64,000 nt of DNA from Kluyvera cryocrescens NBRC 102467 (GCF_001571285.1 NZ_BCTM01000021.1:35345-99344); one strand, 5' to 3'; positions 41,731 to 52,572 are shown, counted from the first letter of the stretch. Made by a program: numbers and translations. The notes: generated by a model from the letters alone, not told the origin.

Positions 41731-43866
41731 TTAAGCCAGAACCTGCTTTTGTAACCGACAGATTTCGGGCAACAGTGAAATCATCAAACCAATTTGCTGC
41801 AATACTAATGGCTCTTTGCTGTCTGGACGGGTATCGAGATGATTAATCCGCGCGGCTAAACCTGCTAAAGCCATCTGCACTCTCTCTTCATCTGAGGGCT
41901 GATGATGTAACGCATCATCGACGTAGCAGACGGCATCGTCCAGAAGAGCCAGAATCTCAGGCGTGGTCAACTTCTCTCGGTGGGCACCCAACGCGGAGAT
42001 ATAGCTGGTCAACGTGTGATTAAGACACAGTAGACGGAATGCGGTTTCACGCATCTCCGCGCTGACTTTGGGTTCCGTCGACATGTTAGAAACGACAGAG
42101 GCCAGTTCAGCATCACGGTTATGCGCATCACGTCGGGCAATGCGGTAGGCCAGGCGGTTATCACGCCCCTGGTGATACTGTTCAAGAATGGCATCAAGAT
42201 AGCGGCAGTTTGCATCGACGGCGCGCTCAAGCACACGCGGCAAATTACGGAATTTCCAGTCTGGCCAGATAAAGCTCACCGCAATCCACGCAATACCGCA
42301 GCCTATCAGCGTATCAATAACGCGTGGCAGCGCCACTTCAAACCCTTCGCCAAGGAGGTTGAAACACAGTAGCACCAGCAATGTAATGAACATGGTGGCA
42401 TGGGCATACTGGACGTTGCGAAATGCGAAGAAGAGAACGCCAGTAATGACTATCAGCACCAGTTGGCCTTCAAGAGATGGCACAAGAAGGAGAATCGGCA
42501 GACCCAGCGCCACGCCCACAAGCGTACCAATAATACGCAGCGCCAGACGGTGACGAGTGGCGTTATAGTTTGGTTGGCAAACAAACAGGCTGGTGAGCAA
42601 AATCCAGTAGCCGTGCTGTAGACCGGTAAATTGTATAAAGGCATAGCCGGCGCACAGAACTAATGACATTCGTACCGCGTGGCGAAAGAGCGCTGATTCT
42701 GGCGACATGTTGCGGCTAAGACGTAAGCGAATATCATCAAATCCGTGCAAACTGTCATCCGCCAGCAGGGTTTCCGTTTCGCTGTTCGTTTGCGATTGCA
42801 GCTGTTCAGATTCAATCGTGGCAAGCTGCGCATCAATGGCCCGCAGGTTGTTAAGCAGAAAACCCAGCGCTTTAATTTGCTCTGGTGCCGCACCGCTGGC
42901 GCGTACGCGATCGAGGGCGGCATCGAGATGGGTGAACGCGCGTTCAAAGCGGACATCGTGCTGGTATGGGGTGCGCAGCAGAATGGCTTTTGCCAGCGCC
43001 TGGCAGGCCATCGACTGCATCGACAGCAGACGCTGGAAGCGGAACATCACATCGCTATAGCGGAAATTATCCCGCAGCGCCTGATACTGAATATGCGACG
43101 AACTGGCCCGCTCGTGGATATCCTGCGCCACAAAATAGTAGTGCAGCGTGCGGCGCGTACTGCGCTGACCGCGGTCGCCGCGCAGGCGTGTTAATAAAGA
43201 CGCTTTTGTTTGGTTTAGCGTGGCCATCAATTGCCCGTTAGCCAGCGCCAGATCGTAAAGCGGTGCCTGATCTTCATCATCGAGATCAGGATCAAACAAA
43301 CGGGACTTCAGCTCAAGATAGTGGGCGAGTTGTTCATAGCTACGAGCGAGGTTATCCTGCAATGGCCGAATGGGAAAAATCAGATGGCCGGTCAGCGTCA
43401 GCAGGTTATACCAGACGGCGCCGGCAATCAGCAGCATCGGTTGCATATACCAGTGGCTATAAAGCGATACGCCAAGCATGGTGTAAATAGCGATAAGCAG
43501 CGCACCAAACGCAATGGTGGCATAGCGCTGGCCCAGACCGCCAAGCAGAATAAATCCGATTGTTGAGGCGGTCAGCCCCAGCGCGAACAGCCATGGCCAC
43601 GGGAAAAGTATTTCTACCGACGCGGAGGCGATAAAAAAGCAGATAAGCGTAATGACCAGATTGCGCAGTCGCCCACTTAAACGATCGTCTAAGTCGGTCA
43701 GCGCCGCCGCGACGACGCCAAGAGTCAACGGAATCGTCAGCTTGACGTCGCCCAGCCACCAGGGCAGAGCGCAGGTCCCCACTAGCGCGATGAAAATTCT
43801 GGCGTTATACAGCCAGGCGCTGTTCCATGTATAGCGGCGAAGCAAAGGGCTTAGCATCTTCGGCAT
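41731..43866 (-). CDS. yccS: FUSC-family inner membrane protein YccS
   Basis: 711 residues; AGGA stands close to the first ATG, though the family start MLSPLL three codons later (43857) is equally possible. Two blocks of membrane helices (about 15-165 and 395-535) alternate with long soluble helical domains, the FUSC layout of aromatic-acid-efflux-like transporters. Substrate unknown. yccF lies 11 bases upstream on the same strand, so the two are likely co-transcribed. Confidence 0.88.
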   Translation of the reverse strand: MPKMLSPLLRRYTWNSAWLYNARIFIALVGTCALPWWLGDVKLTIPLTLGVVAAALTDLDDRLSGRLRNLVITLICFFIASASVEILFPWPWLFALGLTASTIGFILLGGLGQRYATIAFGALLIAIYTMLGVSLYSHWYMQPMLLIAGAVWYNLLTLTGHLIFPIRPLQDNLARSYEQLAHYLELKSRLFDPDLDDEDQAPLYDLALANGQLMATLNQTKASLLTRLRGDRGQRSTRRTLHYYFVAQDIHERASSSHIQYQALRDNFRYSDVMFRFQRLLSMQSMACQALAKAILLRTPYQHDVRFERAFTHLDAALDRVRASGAAPEQIKALGFLLNNLRAIDAQLATIESEQLQSQTNSETETLLADDSLHGFDDIRLRLSRNMSPESALFRHAVRMSLVLCAGYAFIQFTGLQHGYWILLTSLFVCQPNYNATRHRLALRIIGTLVGVALGLPILLLVPSLEGQLVLIVITGVLFFAFRNVQYAHATMFITLLVLLCFNLLGEGFEVALPRVIDTLIGCGIAWIAVSFIWPDWKFRNLPRVLERAVDANCRYLDAILEQYHQGRDNRLAYRIARRDAHNRDAELASVVSNMSTEPKVSAEMRETAFRLLCLNHTLTSYISALGAHREKLTTPEILALLDDAVCYVDDALHHQPSDEERVQMALAGLAARINHLDTRPDSKEPLVLQQIGLMISLLPEICRLQKQVLA

Positions 43867-43877
43867 TGAGTCCTGAT

Positions 43878-44324
43878 TTACTGGAAACGACGGCGAGCGT
43901 TAGCTTCACGTGCTGCGCGAGCCACTTCAACCGGGACCACGCGACGGCCAACCGGCCACAGCGCGATGGCGGCAATCTTGAAGTTTGCGATACCGACCGG
44001 AATACCAATAATCGTCACGCACTGAGCGATACCCGCCATAATGTGCGTCAGGCACAGCCACCAGCCAAACAGCACCAGCCAGATAATGTTCAGCAGCGTG
44101 CCGCCGGCATTCATGACGCTGCTTTTGGCGCCGGGCTCTAATTCATCGATGTGCACGGCTTCATTACCGTAGGGCAGCAGCGACAGTTTGGTGATTTCCC
44201 AGCATGAACGCGTGAGCGGTAGCGTGATAATCAGTACAATGCTGAACAGCGTTGCTATCAGCCAGCCTAGCGTTGTCAGAAATCCACCTAATACAAAATT
44301 CAAAATATTCAGAACAGTACGCAT
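43878..44324 (-). CDS. yccF: Inner membrane protein YccF (DUF307)
   Basis: 148 residues with two related halves, each a pair of hydrophobic segments and a short motif (WEITKLSLLPYG; GIPVGIANFKIAAIALWPVG). DUF307 family; function unknown. First gene of the yccF-yccS pair and divergent from helD. Confidence 0.88.
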   Translation of the reverse strand: MRTVLNILNFVLGGFLTTLGWLIATLFSIVLIITLPLTRSCWEITKLSLLPYGNEAVHIDELEPGAKSSVMNAGGTLLNIIWLVLFGWWLCLTHIMAGIAQCVTIIGIPVGIANFKIAAIALWPVGRRVVPVEVARAAREANARRRFQ

Positions 44325-44447
44325 AAATCCTCTGTGCAGCGCTGTGAAAAATAAGACCTGATGATTGTAACGTTTTTTTACGCTGGAGCACCTATTCTCT
44401 GGCGGTTACACTGTGAGATATCGAAAAAAGTCAGGACTCGGCATGAC

Positions 44448-46502
44448 ATGGAATTAAAAGCAACGACGCTGGGCAAGCGCATGGCGCAGCATCCCTACGA
44501 CCGGGTTGAGATCCTCAATGCGGGCGTCAGGGTATCCGGCCCTCAGCATGAATATCTCATTCCTTTTAATCAGTTAATCAACATCAACTGTAAACGCGGG
44601 TTGGTGTGGGGTGAGCTGGAATTTGTTTTGCCTGAGGACAAAGTTGTGCGTCTGCACGGAACGGAGTGGAGCGATACGCAACGTTTCCATCGTCACCTCA
44701 TGGGACTATGGCAGGAGTGGAGCGCAGAAATGAGCGCTATTGCTGCCGGCCTTCTTCAGTCTCAGTTGGCCATTATCGCCGGAAGCAGTGTCGAAACGCA
44801 GTGGTTGACCCGACAAAAGGCGCAGGCGATTCGTCAGCAAATCATCACCGCGCTTGAAGGTCTTCCGTTACCCACAAGCCGGCTTGCTGAATTTGATAAC
44901 TGCCGCGATGCCTGGCTACAGTGCCAGGCCTGGCTTGCTGATAAAGAAAGCGGTAGAGCGAAGCATAACCAGCGTTATACCGAGGCCATGCTCGCACAGT
45001 ACAACGACTTTTTTGACCAGATTGAATCCTCTCCGTTAAACGCATCTCAGGCCCAGGCCGTGGTGAACGGTGAGCGATCGCTGTTGGTGTTGGCCGGTGC
45101 AGGCAGCGGGAAAACCTCCGTGCTGGTGGCGCGAGCGGGTTGGCTCCTGGCGCGTGGTGAAGCGTCACCTGAGCAAATACTGCTGTTGGCATTTGGCCGT
45201 AAAGCCGCGCAAGAAATGGATGAACGTTTACAGGCACGGCTACATACCGATGAGATAACGGCGAGAACTTTCCATGCGCTCGCGTTGTTTATCATTCAAC
45301 AGGGCAGTAAAAAAGTGCCGGTGGTGAGCAAACTGGAAAATGATGCTGCCGCGCGCCACGCACTGTTCACGCAATGCTGGCAGGCACAGTGTCGTGAGAA
45401 AAAGGCGCAGGCGAAAGGCTGGCGTCTTTGGTTGCAGGAAGAGTTGGGCTGGGATGTTGCCGATGAAAGCTTCTGGGAAAATGAAAAAATCATCAAACGA
45501 ATGGGCAGCCGGCTGGATCGTTGGGTAAGTTTGATGCGGATGCACGGCGGTGCGCAGGCGGAAATGATTGCCGCCGCGCCGGAGGACGTGCGCGATCTCT
45601 TCGCGAAGCGTATCAAACTCATGGCACCGTTACTGAAAGCGTGGAAAACCGCGTTGAAAGACGAGGGGGCGGTGGACTTCTCTGGGCTTATCCATCAGGC
45701 CATTATCATTCTGGAAAAAGGAAAATTTGTCAGCCCATGGAAACATATTTTGGTCGACGAGTTCCAGGATATCTCCCCGCAGCGCGCGGCGCTGCTGGCC
45801 GCACTGCGTAAACAGAATTCGCAAACCTCGCTGTATGCCGTGGGAGATGATTGGCAAGCTATCTATCGCTTCAGCGGTGCGCAGCTATCACTGACTACCG
45901 CGTTCAATCACTATTTTGGTGAGGGGGATAACTGCGCGCTGGATACCACCTACCGCTTTAATAGCCGTATTGGTGAAATCGCCAACCGCTTTATTCAGCA
46001 AAACCCGCACCAGTTGAATAAGCCGCTTAACAGCCTGAGCGCCGGGGACAAAAATGCCGTCACGCTGCTGGAAGACGATAAGCTTGACGACTTGTTTGAT
46101 AAGCTCAGCGGCTACGCCACCCCGGAGCAGCGGATTTTGGTGCTTGCTCGCTATCACCATCTTAAACCCGCAGCGCTTGCTAAAGCGGCAACCCGTTGGC
46201 CGAAGCTGAATATCGATTTTATGACCGTGCATGCTAGCAAAGGCCAGCAGGCGGACTACGTGATTATTCTGGGGCTTCAGGAAGGGTTTGATGGTTTCCC
46301 GGCGCCTGCCAGGGAGTCGATTATGGAACAGGCGTTGCTGCCCGAGCCGGAGGATTTCCCGGATGCCGAGGAGCGGCGTTTGTTATATGTGGCAATCACC
46401 CGTGCAAAACTTAAGGTCTGGCTGCTGTTTAACAAGGCTCAACCATCACCGTTTGTGGAGATTTTAAAGCAGCTTTCAGTGCCGGTGGCGCGCAAACCGT
46501 AG
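44448..46502 (+). CDS. helD: DNA helicase IV
   Basis: 684 residues from MELKATTLGKRMAQHPYD; an open frame 29 codons upstream is rejected on family length and the AGGA at 44433. N-terminal ~190-residue domain, then SF1/UvrD-like helicase: Walker A LAGAGSGKTS (about 222-231), motif II VDEFQDIS, motif III AVGDDWQAIYRFSG, motif VI YVAITRAK. A 3'-5' helicase linked to RecF-pathway repair. Confidence 0.94.
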   Translation: MELKATTLGKRMAQHPYDRVEILNAGVRVSGPQHEYLIPFNQLININCKRGLVWGELEFVLPEDKVVRLHGTEWSDTQRFHRHLMGLWQEWSAEMSAIAAGLLQSQLAIIAGSSVETQWLTRQKAQAIRQQIITALEGLPLPTSRLAEFDNCRDAWLQCQAWLADKESGRAKHNQRYTEAMLAQYNDFFDQIESSPLNASQAQAVVNGERSLLVLAGAGSGKTSVLVARAGWLLARGEASPEQILLLAFGRKAAQEMDERLQARLHTDEITARTFHALALFIIQQGSKKVPVVSKLENDAAARHALFTQCWQAQCREKKAQAKGWRLWLQEELGWDVADESFWENEKIIKRMGSRLDRWVSLMRMHGGAQAEMIAAAPEDVRDLFAKRIKLMAPLLKAWKTALKDEGAVDFSGLIHQAIIILEKGKFVSPWKHILVDEFQDISPQRAALLAALRKQNSQTSLYAVGDDWQAIYRFSGAQLSLTTAFNHYFGEGDNCALDTTYRFNSRIGEIANRFIQQNPHQLNKPLNSLSAGDKNAVTLLEDDKLDDLFDKLSGYATPEQRILVLARYHHLKPAALAKAATRWPKLNIDFMTVHASKGQQADYVIILGLQEGFDGFPAPARESIMEQALLPEPEDFPDAEERRLLYVAITRAKLKVWLLFNKAQPSPFVEILKQLSVPVARKP

Positions 46503-46544
46503 TATGAACCGGCACCGCCGCAGCGGGCCGGTAGTGTTTGCTGA

Positions 46545-47003
46545 TTACTTCAGGCGTTCGACAAGATAGCGCTGGTAGTCAGGGATCAGGATATCAACCG
46601 GTTCGCCGAATTTTGGCGATTGAATAATGAAATCCGCGGTGGAAGCGTTGGTGGCAACCGGAATGTTCCAGACGGTTGCCAGACGCAGCAAGGCTTTGAC
46701 GTCTGGGTCATGAGGTACCGCATTAAGCGGGTCCCAGAAGAAGATCAAAACATCGATTTTTCCTTCCGAAATCAGCGCGCCGACCTGCTGATCGCCGCCC
46801 ATTGGGCCGCTCAGCAGCGCCTGCACTTCCAGGCCCGTTGCTCGCTGTACCAAATTACCGGTGGTGCCGGTGGCGGACAGCGTATGCTGGGCCAGGCACT
46901 CCTTATGACGCTGCACCCATTTCATCAGCATATCTTTGCAGTGGTCGTGCGCAACCAGCGCAATGTGTTTACGCGCCGCCAGGGTGCGAGTAGTGAGTTC
47001 CAT
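46545..47003 (-). CDS. mgsA: Methylglyoxal synthase
   Basis: 152 residues from [16 protein letters not shown]; the 60-codon upstream frame is excluded. The catalytic Asp71 is in [10 protein letters not shown], and the phosphate-binding TGTTGN is at about 45-50. MgsA turns dihydroxyacetone phosphate into methylglyoxal and phosphate, a bypass under phosphate limitation. The toxic product is cleared by glyoxalases such as gloC in this window. Confidence 0.96.
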   Translation of the reverse strand: MELTTRTLAARKHIALVAHDHCKDMLMKWVQRHKECLAQHTLSATGTTGNLVQRATGLEVQALLSGPMGGDQQVGALISEGKIDVLIFFWDPLNAVPHDPDVKALLRLATVWNIPVATNASTADFIIQSPKFGEPVDILIPDYQRYLVERLK

Positions 47004-47136
47004 AAAACCATCCCTAAGTGTGTAATCCAGACAGATTACTGCATGCGAATCAGGCTGCAAGCCCTGATTGGCAAAAATTTGACGCGCGACATCGGTGGTC
47101 TGGCTTACACTTAAGTGATTGGCCTGGAGGATAATG

Positions 47137-47550
47137 ATGACTGAAAACGATATTGCCAGTATTTTAACCACAACGCGCACCATCGCTCTGGTGGGAGCCA
47201 GCGATAAACCCGATCGTCCGAGCTATCGGGTCATGAAATATCTGTTGGATCAGGGCTATCACGTGATCCCGGTTTCCCCTAAGGTGGCGGGAGGCACGCT
47301 GCTTGGGCAGAAAGGCTATGCCACTTTGGCTGATGTACCGGAAAAGGTGGATATGGTTGACGTATTCCGTAATTCGGAAGCTGCGTGGGGCGTAGCGCAA
47401 GAGGCGATTGCGATAGGTGCTAAAACGCTGTGGCTGCAGCTTGGCGTGATCAACGAGCAGGCGGCGGTGCTGGCGCGCAATGCAGGGCTGAACGTGGTGA
47501 TGGACCGCTGTCCGGCGATCGAAATCCCCCGGCTTGGTCTGGCGAAGTAA
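47137..47550 (+). CDS. yccU: CoA-binding-domain protein YccU
   Basis: 137 residues from the ATG at 47137; TGGAGG is six bases upstream, which favours it over the ATG three bases earlier. Rossmann CoA-binding domain: [29 protein letters not shown] and [12 protein letters not shown]. The family resembles the nucleotide-binding part of succinyl-CoA synthetase alpha, without the catalytic histidine. Function unknown. Confidence 0.92.
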   Translation: MTENDIASILTTTRTIALVGASDKPDRPSYRVMKYLLDQGYHVIPVSPKVAGGTLLGQKGYATLADVPEKVDMVDVFRNSEAAWGVAQEAIAIGAKTLWLQLGVINEQAAVLARNAGLNVVMDRCPAIEIPRLGLAK

Positions 47551-47551
47551 T

Positions 47552-47578
47552 AAAAAACCCCGCAACGCGGGGTTTCTT
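47552..47578. terminator. Terminator between yccU and hspQ
   Basis: AAACCCCGC/GCGGGGTTT stem with a 3-nt loop and flanking A and T tracts just after yccU, serving both convergent genes. Confidence 0.83.
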
Positions 47579-47592
47579 CATTTAGCGGGCGG

Positions 47593-47910
47593 CTAGTTGC
47601 GTAGCCGCGGTGCCTGTAGCTGTCGGCGAATGGTGCGGGCCAGTTCATCCATGGTGGGTTGTTCCGGATGATCCTCACGTGGCTCACTGCTTAACTGCGC
47701 TTCGGCCAGATAGGTATGCATCGGCTGGCCTTCATCGTCTTCCATCACCACGTGATACCAGGGCAACGCACGAAGTTCATCGTTAGCCGCCAGATCGTCG
47801 GGTTCGGGATCGTCAAGCGAGTAAACCGGGTCGATATCCACCACCACACCCAGGTAGCCCAACAGGGAGTGCCGCACCTGTTGGCCAATACCGAATTTGC
47901 TGGTAATCAT
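47593..47910 (-). CDS. hspQ: Heat-shock protein HspQ (hemimethylated-DNA-binding-like)
   Basis: 105 residues from [27 protein letters not shown] upstream. A YccV-fold protein: in Yersinia and E. coli it is a specificity factor for the Lon protease and promotes degradation of unfolded DnaA. The core [14 protein letters not shown] and [12 protein letters not shown] is intact. Two adjacent upstream ATG/GTG codons could add up to three residues. Confidence 0.92.
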   Translation of the reverse strand: MITSKFGIGQQVRHSLLGYLGVVVDIDPVYSLDDPEPDDLAANDELRALPWYHVVMEDDEGQPMHTYLAEAQLSSEPREDHPEQPTMDELARTIRRQLQAPRLRN

Positions 47911-47978
47911 CATATACACCTCCCGGGAAACAGCGCCTACTCTCTACTCTATATATAGACACCATTTCGCTTTTCAAG

Positions 47979-49169
47979 TTACATGACGCGGCAGGCAAAC
48001 CCTTTCAAATACAGCCCTTCCGGGTACGTTGCGATCACCGGGTGATCGGCTGCCTGACGGAACTGCTCTATAAATTGTACATCACGACCGGCATCTACAG
48101 CGGCGTCGGCGATGATTTTCTGGAATAAATCCGTGGTCATCAGGCCTGAACAGGAGAAGGTCAGCAGAATGCCACCAGGGTTCAGCAGTTGAATCGCCAG
48201 CATATTGATGTCTTTGTAACCGCGACAGGCGCCCATCAGCTGATTTTTGTTCTCAACGAACTTTGGTGGATCCATAACGATGACATCGAATTTCTCTCCC
48301 TGATCGCGGTATTTGCGCAGCAGTTTGAAGACGTCATCGCGCACGAATTCGGCTTTGCTCAGATCGAGTTTGTTGAGCTCTACGTTCTGGCGGGCAATGT
48401 CCAGTGCTTCCTGAGAGGTATCGACGCTGGTGACCTGACTGCATCCGCCCATCAGCGCGGAAACGGCAAACCCCCCGGTGTAGGAGAAGCAGTTCAGTAC
48501 GCGTTTATTGGCCACGTAGCGACGGGTCGCCAGACGGCTGTCGCGCTGATCGAGATAGTAGCCCGTTTTATGACCGCCCTGAATATCGACCAACAGCTTC
48601 ATACCGTGCTCTTCAATCGGCAGCAGGGCAGGCGGCAGTTCGCCGGTGACAGGCCCCTGGGTTAACTCCATCCCTTCTTTTTTACGCACCGCGACATCAC
48701 TGCGATCGTAAATCGCACAGTGTGGATAGAGCGTTTGCAGGGCGCTGATCAGGGCCGCGCGCTGGTATTCGGCACCGGCGCTCAGTAATTGCAGGACCAG
48801 GAATGAGCCAAAGCGGTCAATGGTGACCCCCGGCAGACCATCGGATTCGCCGGCGATCAAACGGTAGCTATCCAGCCCGTCTTTTTGCGCCAGCCAGTCG
48901 CGCCAGCTTTGCGCTTGCTGCAGGCGGCGGACGAAGAAATCGATGTCGATGGTTTCGTTCGCGTCAAATGTCCAGACGCGGGCACGGATCTGCGATGCCG
49001 GTGAATAGGCGCCGCGGGCTAACCATTTACCCTGATGGTCAACAATATCAATGGTCTCGCCGAGGTTGGCTTTGCCTTCCATGCGGGCTACCGCGCCGGA
49101 AAAGACCCAGGGATGACGGCGCAGTAATGATTTTTCGCGCCCTTTGGCTAACACTAAACGTACACTCAT
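47979..49169 (-). CDS. rlmI: 23S rRNA m5C1962 methyltransferase RlmI
   Basis: 396 residues, identical in length to E. coli RlmI. N-terminal PUA domain (1-75, [20 protein letters not shown]), beta-hairpin linker, and a SAM methyltransferase domain with [18 protein letters not shown] and [11 protein letters not shown]. The SC of TFSCSGLMT is the likely catalytic cysteine. Acts on C1962 of 23S rRNA. Confidence 0.95.
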   Translation of the reverse strand: MSVRLVLAKGREKSLLRRHPWVFSGAVARMEGKANLGETIDIVDHQGKWLARGAYSPASQIRARVWTFDANETIDIDFFVRRLQQAQSWRDWLAQKDGLDSYRLIAGESDGLPGVTIDRFGSFLVLQLLSAGAEYQRAALISALQTLYPHCAIYDRSDVAVRKKEGMELTQGPVTGELPPALLPIEEHGMKLLVDIQGGHKTGYYLDQRDSRLATRRYVANKRVLNCFSYTGGFAVSALMGGCSQVTSVDTSQEALDIARQNVELNKLDLSKAEFVRDDVFKLLRKYRDQGEKFDVIVMDPPKFVENKNQLMGACRGYKDINMLAIQLLNPGGILLTFSCSGLMTTDLFQKIIADAAVDAGRDVQFIEQFRQAADHPVIATYPEGLYLKGFACRVM

Positions 49170-49311
49170 AGTTTTTATATCTGGCTATTTGAAGGAATCA
49201 GGCTGCATTTTCCCGACTTCCCCACACAAATGCAACGAACGACGGAAGAATGTGCAGGCGATTAACGCTACAGTGTCAGCATTAAGTGAAAACGTTTGGG
49301 AGGATTTTCGC

Positions 49312-49590
49312 GTGGAGAAATGTGTGATCTGTTGGGTTTACGGGCAGGTACAGGGCGTGGGGTTTCGCTACTTCACCCAGCAGGAAGCCGGGAGGCTTGG
49401 GCTACGCGGTTATGCGATGAACCTGGATGATGGCAGCGTTGAAGTGGTGGCCTGCGGTAATGATGAGCGGGTGGAGAAACTGCTGGCGTGGTTAAAAGCG
49501 GGCGGCCCGCGCAGCGCTCGGGTTGATAAAGTTCTGGCGGAGCCTCATCAACCCGAAAAAGCGTGGAGCAATTTTAGCATCCGCTATTAG
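49312..49590 (+). CDS. yccX: Acylphosphatase
   Basis: 92 residues from the GTG at 49312, with GGGAGG eight bases upstream; the family length agrees. Catalytic Arg19 in VQGVGFRY and Asn37 in [11 protein letters not shown]. Hydrolyses acyl phosphates such as carbamoyl phosphate or 1,3-bisphosphoglycerate. Its stop overlaps the convergent tusE by four bases. Confidence 0.92.
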   Translation: MEKCVICWVYGQVQGVGFRYFTQQEAGRLGLRGYAMNLDDGSVEVVACGNDERVEKLLAWLKAGGPRSARVDKVLAEPHQPEKAWSNFSIRY

Positions 49591-49916
49591 ATGCACTTCA
49601 CCGGCTTAGGCAGGCCAGCAATTTTCGTTGCCTGTTTAGCCGGGCCTTTCGGAAACAGACGATACAAATAGCGGCTGTTGCCTTTTTCTTCACCAAAGGT
49701 ATTGGCCATCGCTTTTACCAGCATACGAATAGCCGGCGAGGTGTTGAATTCCAGGTAGAAATTACGCACGAAACGGACCACTTCCCAGTGTTCAGGGCTC
49801 AGCTCAATCCCTTCATTTGCCGCGATGGCTTCCGCCAGCCCCTCGCTCCAGAGCGTCGTGTCTTTGAGATAGCCTTCGCTATCGGTTTCAATTTCGGTGT
49901 TTTGGTAGATAAGCAT
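49587..49916 (-). CDS. tusE: Sulfur relay protein TusE
   Basis: 109 residues, DsrC family. The penultimate residue is the conserved Cys108 (KPVKCI), which accepts persulfide sulfur from TusD in the TusBCD complex and passes it to MnmA for 2-thiouridine in tRNA. Core [19 protein letters not shown] is intact. Confidence 0.95.
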   Translation of the reverse strand: MLIYQNTEIETDSEGYLKDTTLWSEGLAEAIAANEGIELSPEHWEVVRFVRNFYLEFNTSPAIRMLVKAMANTFGEEKGNSRYLYRLFPKGPAKQATKIAGLPKPVKCI

Positions 49917-49954
49917 AATATTTCACGCTGCAAACAGATGGCGGGAAGTGTAGC

Positions 49955-49986
49955 AAAAAAAAAGGCCCCGCATAAGCGAGGCCTTG
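49955..49986 (-). terminator. Rho-independent terminator of yccA
   Basis: Minus-strand stem AAGGCCTCGC/GCGGGGCCTT with a short loop then nine T, between yccA and tusE. Confidence 0.83.
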
Positions 49987-50005
49987 ATACTGAAGCGTCT
50001 TCGGG

Positions 50006-50665
50006 TTAGTCGCGGCTCGCGAAGCCCAGGATGCTCAGCAGGCTGACGAAGATGTTGTACAGGGAAACGTACAGGCTCACCGTCGCACGGATGTAGTTGG
50101 TTTCACCACCGCGAATAATGTTGCTGGTCTCATACAGGATGGCACCGGAAGAGATCAGGATGAACACTGCGCTAATCGCCAGGTGCAATGCAGGCAGCTG
50201 CAGGAAGATGTTTGCCACCATACCAATCAGCACCACCACAATACCCGCCATCAGCATACCGCCGAGGAATGACATGTCTTTACGGGTGGTCAGCACGTAG
50301 GCCGAGCAGCTAAAGAATACCAGCGCCGTACCGCCTAATGCCATGCCGATAACGTCGCCCATGCCCGCAGACAGATAAGCGTTCAAAATTGGCCCCAGGA
50401 TATAGCCCAGGAATCCGGTGAAGGCGAATGCTGACAAAATGCCAACCGGCTTGTCTGCCGTTTTATAGGTCAGGAACATCAAACCGTACATGCCGACCAG
50501 CGTCAGGATTAATCCCGGAGACGGCAGCATCAGCACGGTGCTGGCGGTGGCGGTGATGGCAGAAAACGCCAGCGTCAGGCTCAGCAGGAAATAGGTATTA
50601 CGCAGGACTTTGTGTGTGCTCAAAAGCGATGAGCGGTCACGCGATGATGTAATGATGCGTTCCAT
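50006..50665 (-). CDS. yccA: BI-1 family membrane protein YccA (FtsH modulator)
   Basis: 219 residues, seven predicted membrane helices, Bax-inhibitor-1 family with the C-terminal [21 protein letters not shown] signature region, shown here only in part by key residues. In E. coli YccA is a slow FtsH substrate that protects SecY from degradation. It is divergent from the oppA-like gene. Confidence 0.93.
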   Translation of the reverse strand: MERIITSSRDRSSLLSTHKVLRNTYFLLSLTLAFSAITATASTVLMLPSPGLILTLVGMYGLMFLTYKTADKPVGILSAFAFTGFLGYILGPILNAYLSAGMGDVIGMALGGTALVFFSCSAYVLTTRKDMSFLGGMLMAGIVVVLIGMVANIFLQLPALHLAISAVFILISSGAILYETSNIIRGGETNYIRATVSLYVSLYNIFVSLLSILGFASRD

Positions 50666-50900
50666 GAGTCACTCTCTTATGACAGATGTTATTAGTGGCT
50701 CAGCATAAGAAAAGTTTCCTTTATACCCAAATGTTTTTACCCATCTTTACTCTGCATTATCAGGGGATTACTACCGGGTCACAGATTTCTCGCTAAAGTC
50801 ATAAAGAGCGAGATCAATCTCTTATAGGTCGTTGAAAGAACTTGCGTAATTCTGTATCCGTGCCAAGAGTGAAAAGGGTTAAAACAACAAGGCAATGGAA

Positions 50901-52520
50901 ATGAAAATACAAAAACATAACTACATCACAATGGTCATTCTGGCAATGGGTATGGCAGGAGCCGCGCAGGCGGCAAATGTGCCGGAAGGCACTGCGCTCG
51001 CCGAACAGCAAACGCTGGTGCGCAGCAACGGCAACGAGCCGGCATCGTTGGATCCGCATAAGGTAGAAAGCGACGTCGAGTTCAATATCATCAGCGATCT
51101 GTTTGATGGGCTGGTGGCGGTGAAGAGCGATGGCAGCATCGAGCCACGCCTGGCGCAGTCCTGGGAGAATAAGGATAACACCGTCTGGACATTCCACCTG
51201 CGCCCGGGGATTACGTGGGCGGACGGTACCGCGATTACCGCCCAGGATATCGTCTGGAGCTGGCAGCGGTTGGTGACGCCGACCACCGGTTCACCTTACG
51301 CCAGCTATCCCGGCAACATGCATATTGTTAATGCCGCGGATATCGCGCTGGGTAAAAAAGAGCCCGACACGCTTGGCGTGAAGGCGCTAAACGACACCAC
51401 TTTAGAAGTGACGCTGACGCAGCCAACGTCCTCTTTCCTCGCCATGCTAGCGCACCCATCGATGGTGCCGCTCGATAAAGTATTGGTGACTCGCTACGGC
51501 GATAAGTGGGTCAAGCCGGAACATTTCGTCGGCAGCGGCGCATACCGTTTGCAGGACTGGGTGGTGAATGAGCGCATCGTTGCCGTGCGTAACCCGCGCT
51601 ACTGGGATGATAAGCACACGGTGATTAACCAGGTGACCTATCTGCCGATTCGTTCGGAAGCATCGGACGTTAACCGCTACAAGGCAGGTGAAGTGGATAT
51701 CGTGTACACGCTGCCAATTAATCAATTTAGCCAATTGAAGAAAACGCTGGGTGACGAGGTCGATGTCTCGCCGCAGCTAGCGACCTATTATTATGAGTTC
51801 AATACTACGCGTGCGCCGTTCAACGATGTGCGCGTGCGTCGGGCGCTGAATATGGCGCTGGATAAAGACATCATCGCTGAGAAAGTGATGGGGCAGGGAC
51901 AACGTCCGGCATGGGTCATCAGCCAGCCGGAAATCGGCGGCGTGAAGCTTCATGGTCCTGACTACGCGTCCTGGCCGCGCGATAAGCGTATCGCGGAAGC
52001 GAAAAAGCTGCTGGCAGAGGCAGGATTTAGCGAATCACATCCGCTGTCGTTTAATCTGCTTTACAACACGTCGGAATCGCACCAGCGCGTGGCGATTGCC
52101 GCCGCATCAATGTGGAAGAAAAATCTGGGCGTTGAAGCCAAATTGCAAAATCAGGAATGGAAAACCATGCTGGATGCGATGCATACCGGCAACTTTGATG
52201 TGGTGCGCTATGCCTGGATTGCCGATTATGATGATGCCTCGACCTTCCTGAATACCTTCCGTACCGGTGACAGCGAGAACACGGCGAAATACAGCAATCC
52301 GGACTATGACGAAGCGTTACGCGATGCCGCGAAGGCGCAAGACCCCGCTCAGCGCGCGCGTGATTATCAGAAAGCGGAAGATTTGCTGGGACGCGATGTA
52401 CCGGCCATTCCGGTCTATCACTACGTGCGCACGCACCTGGTGAAGCCGTGGGTTGGTGGTTTTACGCCAGACCGACTGGGGTATTACTACACCAAAGATA
52501 TGTATATCAAAAAACATTAA
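50901..52520 (+). CDS. Periplasmic oligopeptide-binding protein, OppA/MppA family (orphan)
   Basis: 539 residues from MKIQKHNYITMV; AAGG eight bases upstream favours this ATG over one two codons earlier. Signal peptide ends AQA (about residue 24). SBP_bac_5 family: NEPASLDPHKVESD, RLAQSWENKDNTVWTFHL, ALNMALDK and the C-terminal PVYHYVRTHLVKPW. No permease or ATPase genes are adjacent, so it presumably feeds the OppBCDF or a similar transporter elsewhere. It is absent between yccA and serT in E. coli, so it is lineage-specific here. Confidence 0.88.
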   Translation: MKIQKHNYITMVILAMGMAGAAQAANVPEGTALAEQQTLVRSNGNEPASLDPHKVESDVEFNIISDLFDGLVAVKSDGSIEPRLAQSWENKDNTVWTFHLRPGITWADGTAITAQDIVWSWQRLVTPTTGSPYASYPGNMHIVNAADIALGKKEPDTLGVKALNDTTLEVTLTQPTSSFLAMLAHPSMVPLDKVLVTRYGDKWVKPEHFVGSGAYRLQDWVVNERIVAVRNPRYWDDKHTVINQVTYLPIRSEASDVNRYKAGEVDIVYTLPINQFSQLKKTLGDEVDVSPQLATYYYEFNTTRAPFNDVRVRRALNMALDKDIIAEKVMGQGQRPAWVISQPEIGGVKLHGPDYASWPRDKRIAEAKKLLAEAGFSESHPLSFNLLYNTSESHQRVAIAAASMWKKNLGVEAKLQNQEWKTMLDAMHTGNFDVVRYAWIADYDDASTFLNTFRTGDSENTAKYSNPDYDEALRDAAKAQDPAQRARDYQKAEDLLGRDVPAIPVYHYVRTHLVKPWVGGFTPDRLGYYYTKDMYIKKH

Positions 52521-52532
52521 GCAGAAAAATGG

Positions 52533-52572
52533 CGGCTAAAGCGCTGTAAAACTAGCCGTTTTGTTGTTTTTT
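52533..52572 (+). terminator. Terminator after the oppA-like gene
   Basis: CGGCTA/TAGCCG stem with a 14-nt loop then TTTTGTTGTTTTTT, 13 bases after the stop. Confidence 0.7.
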
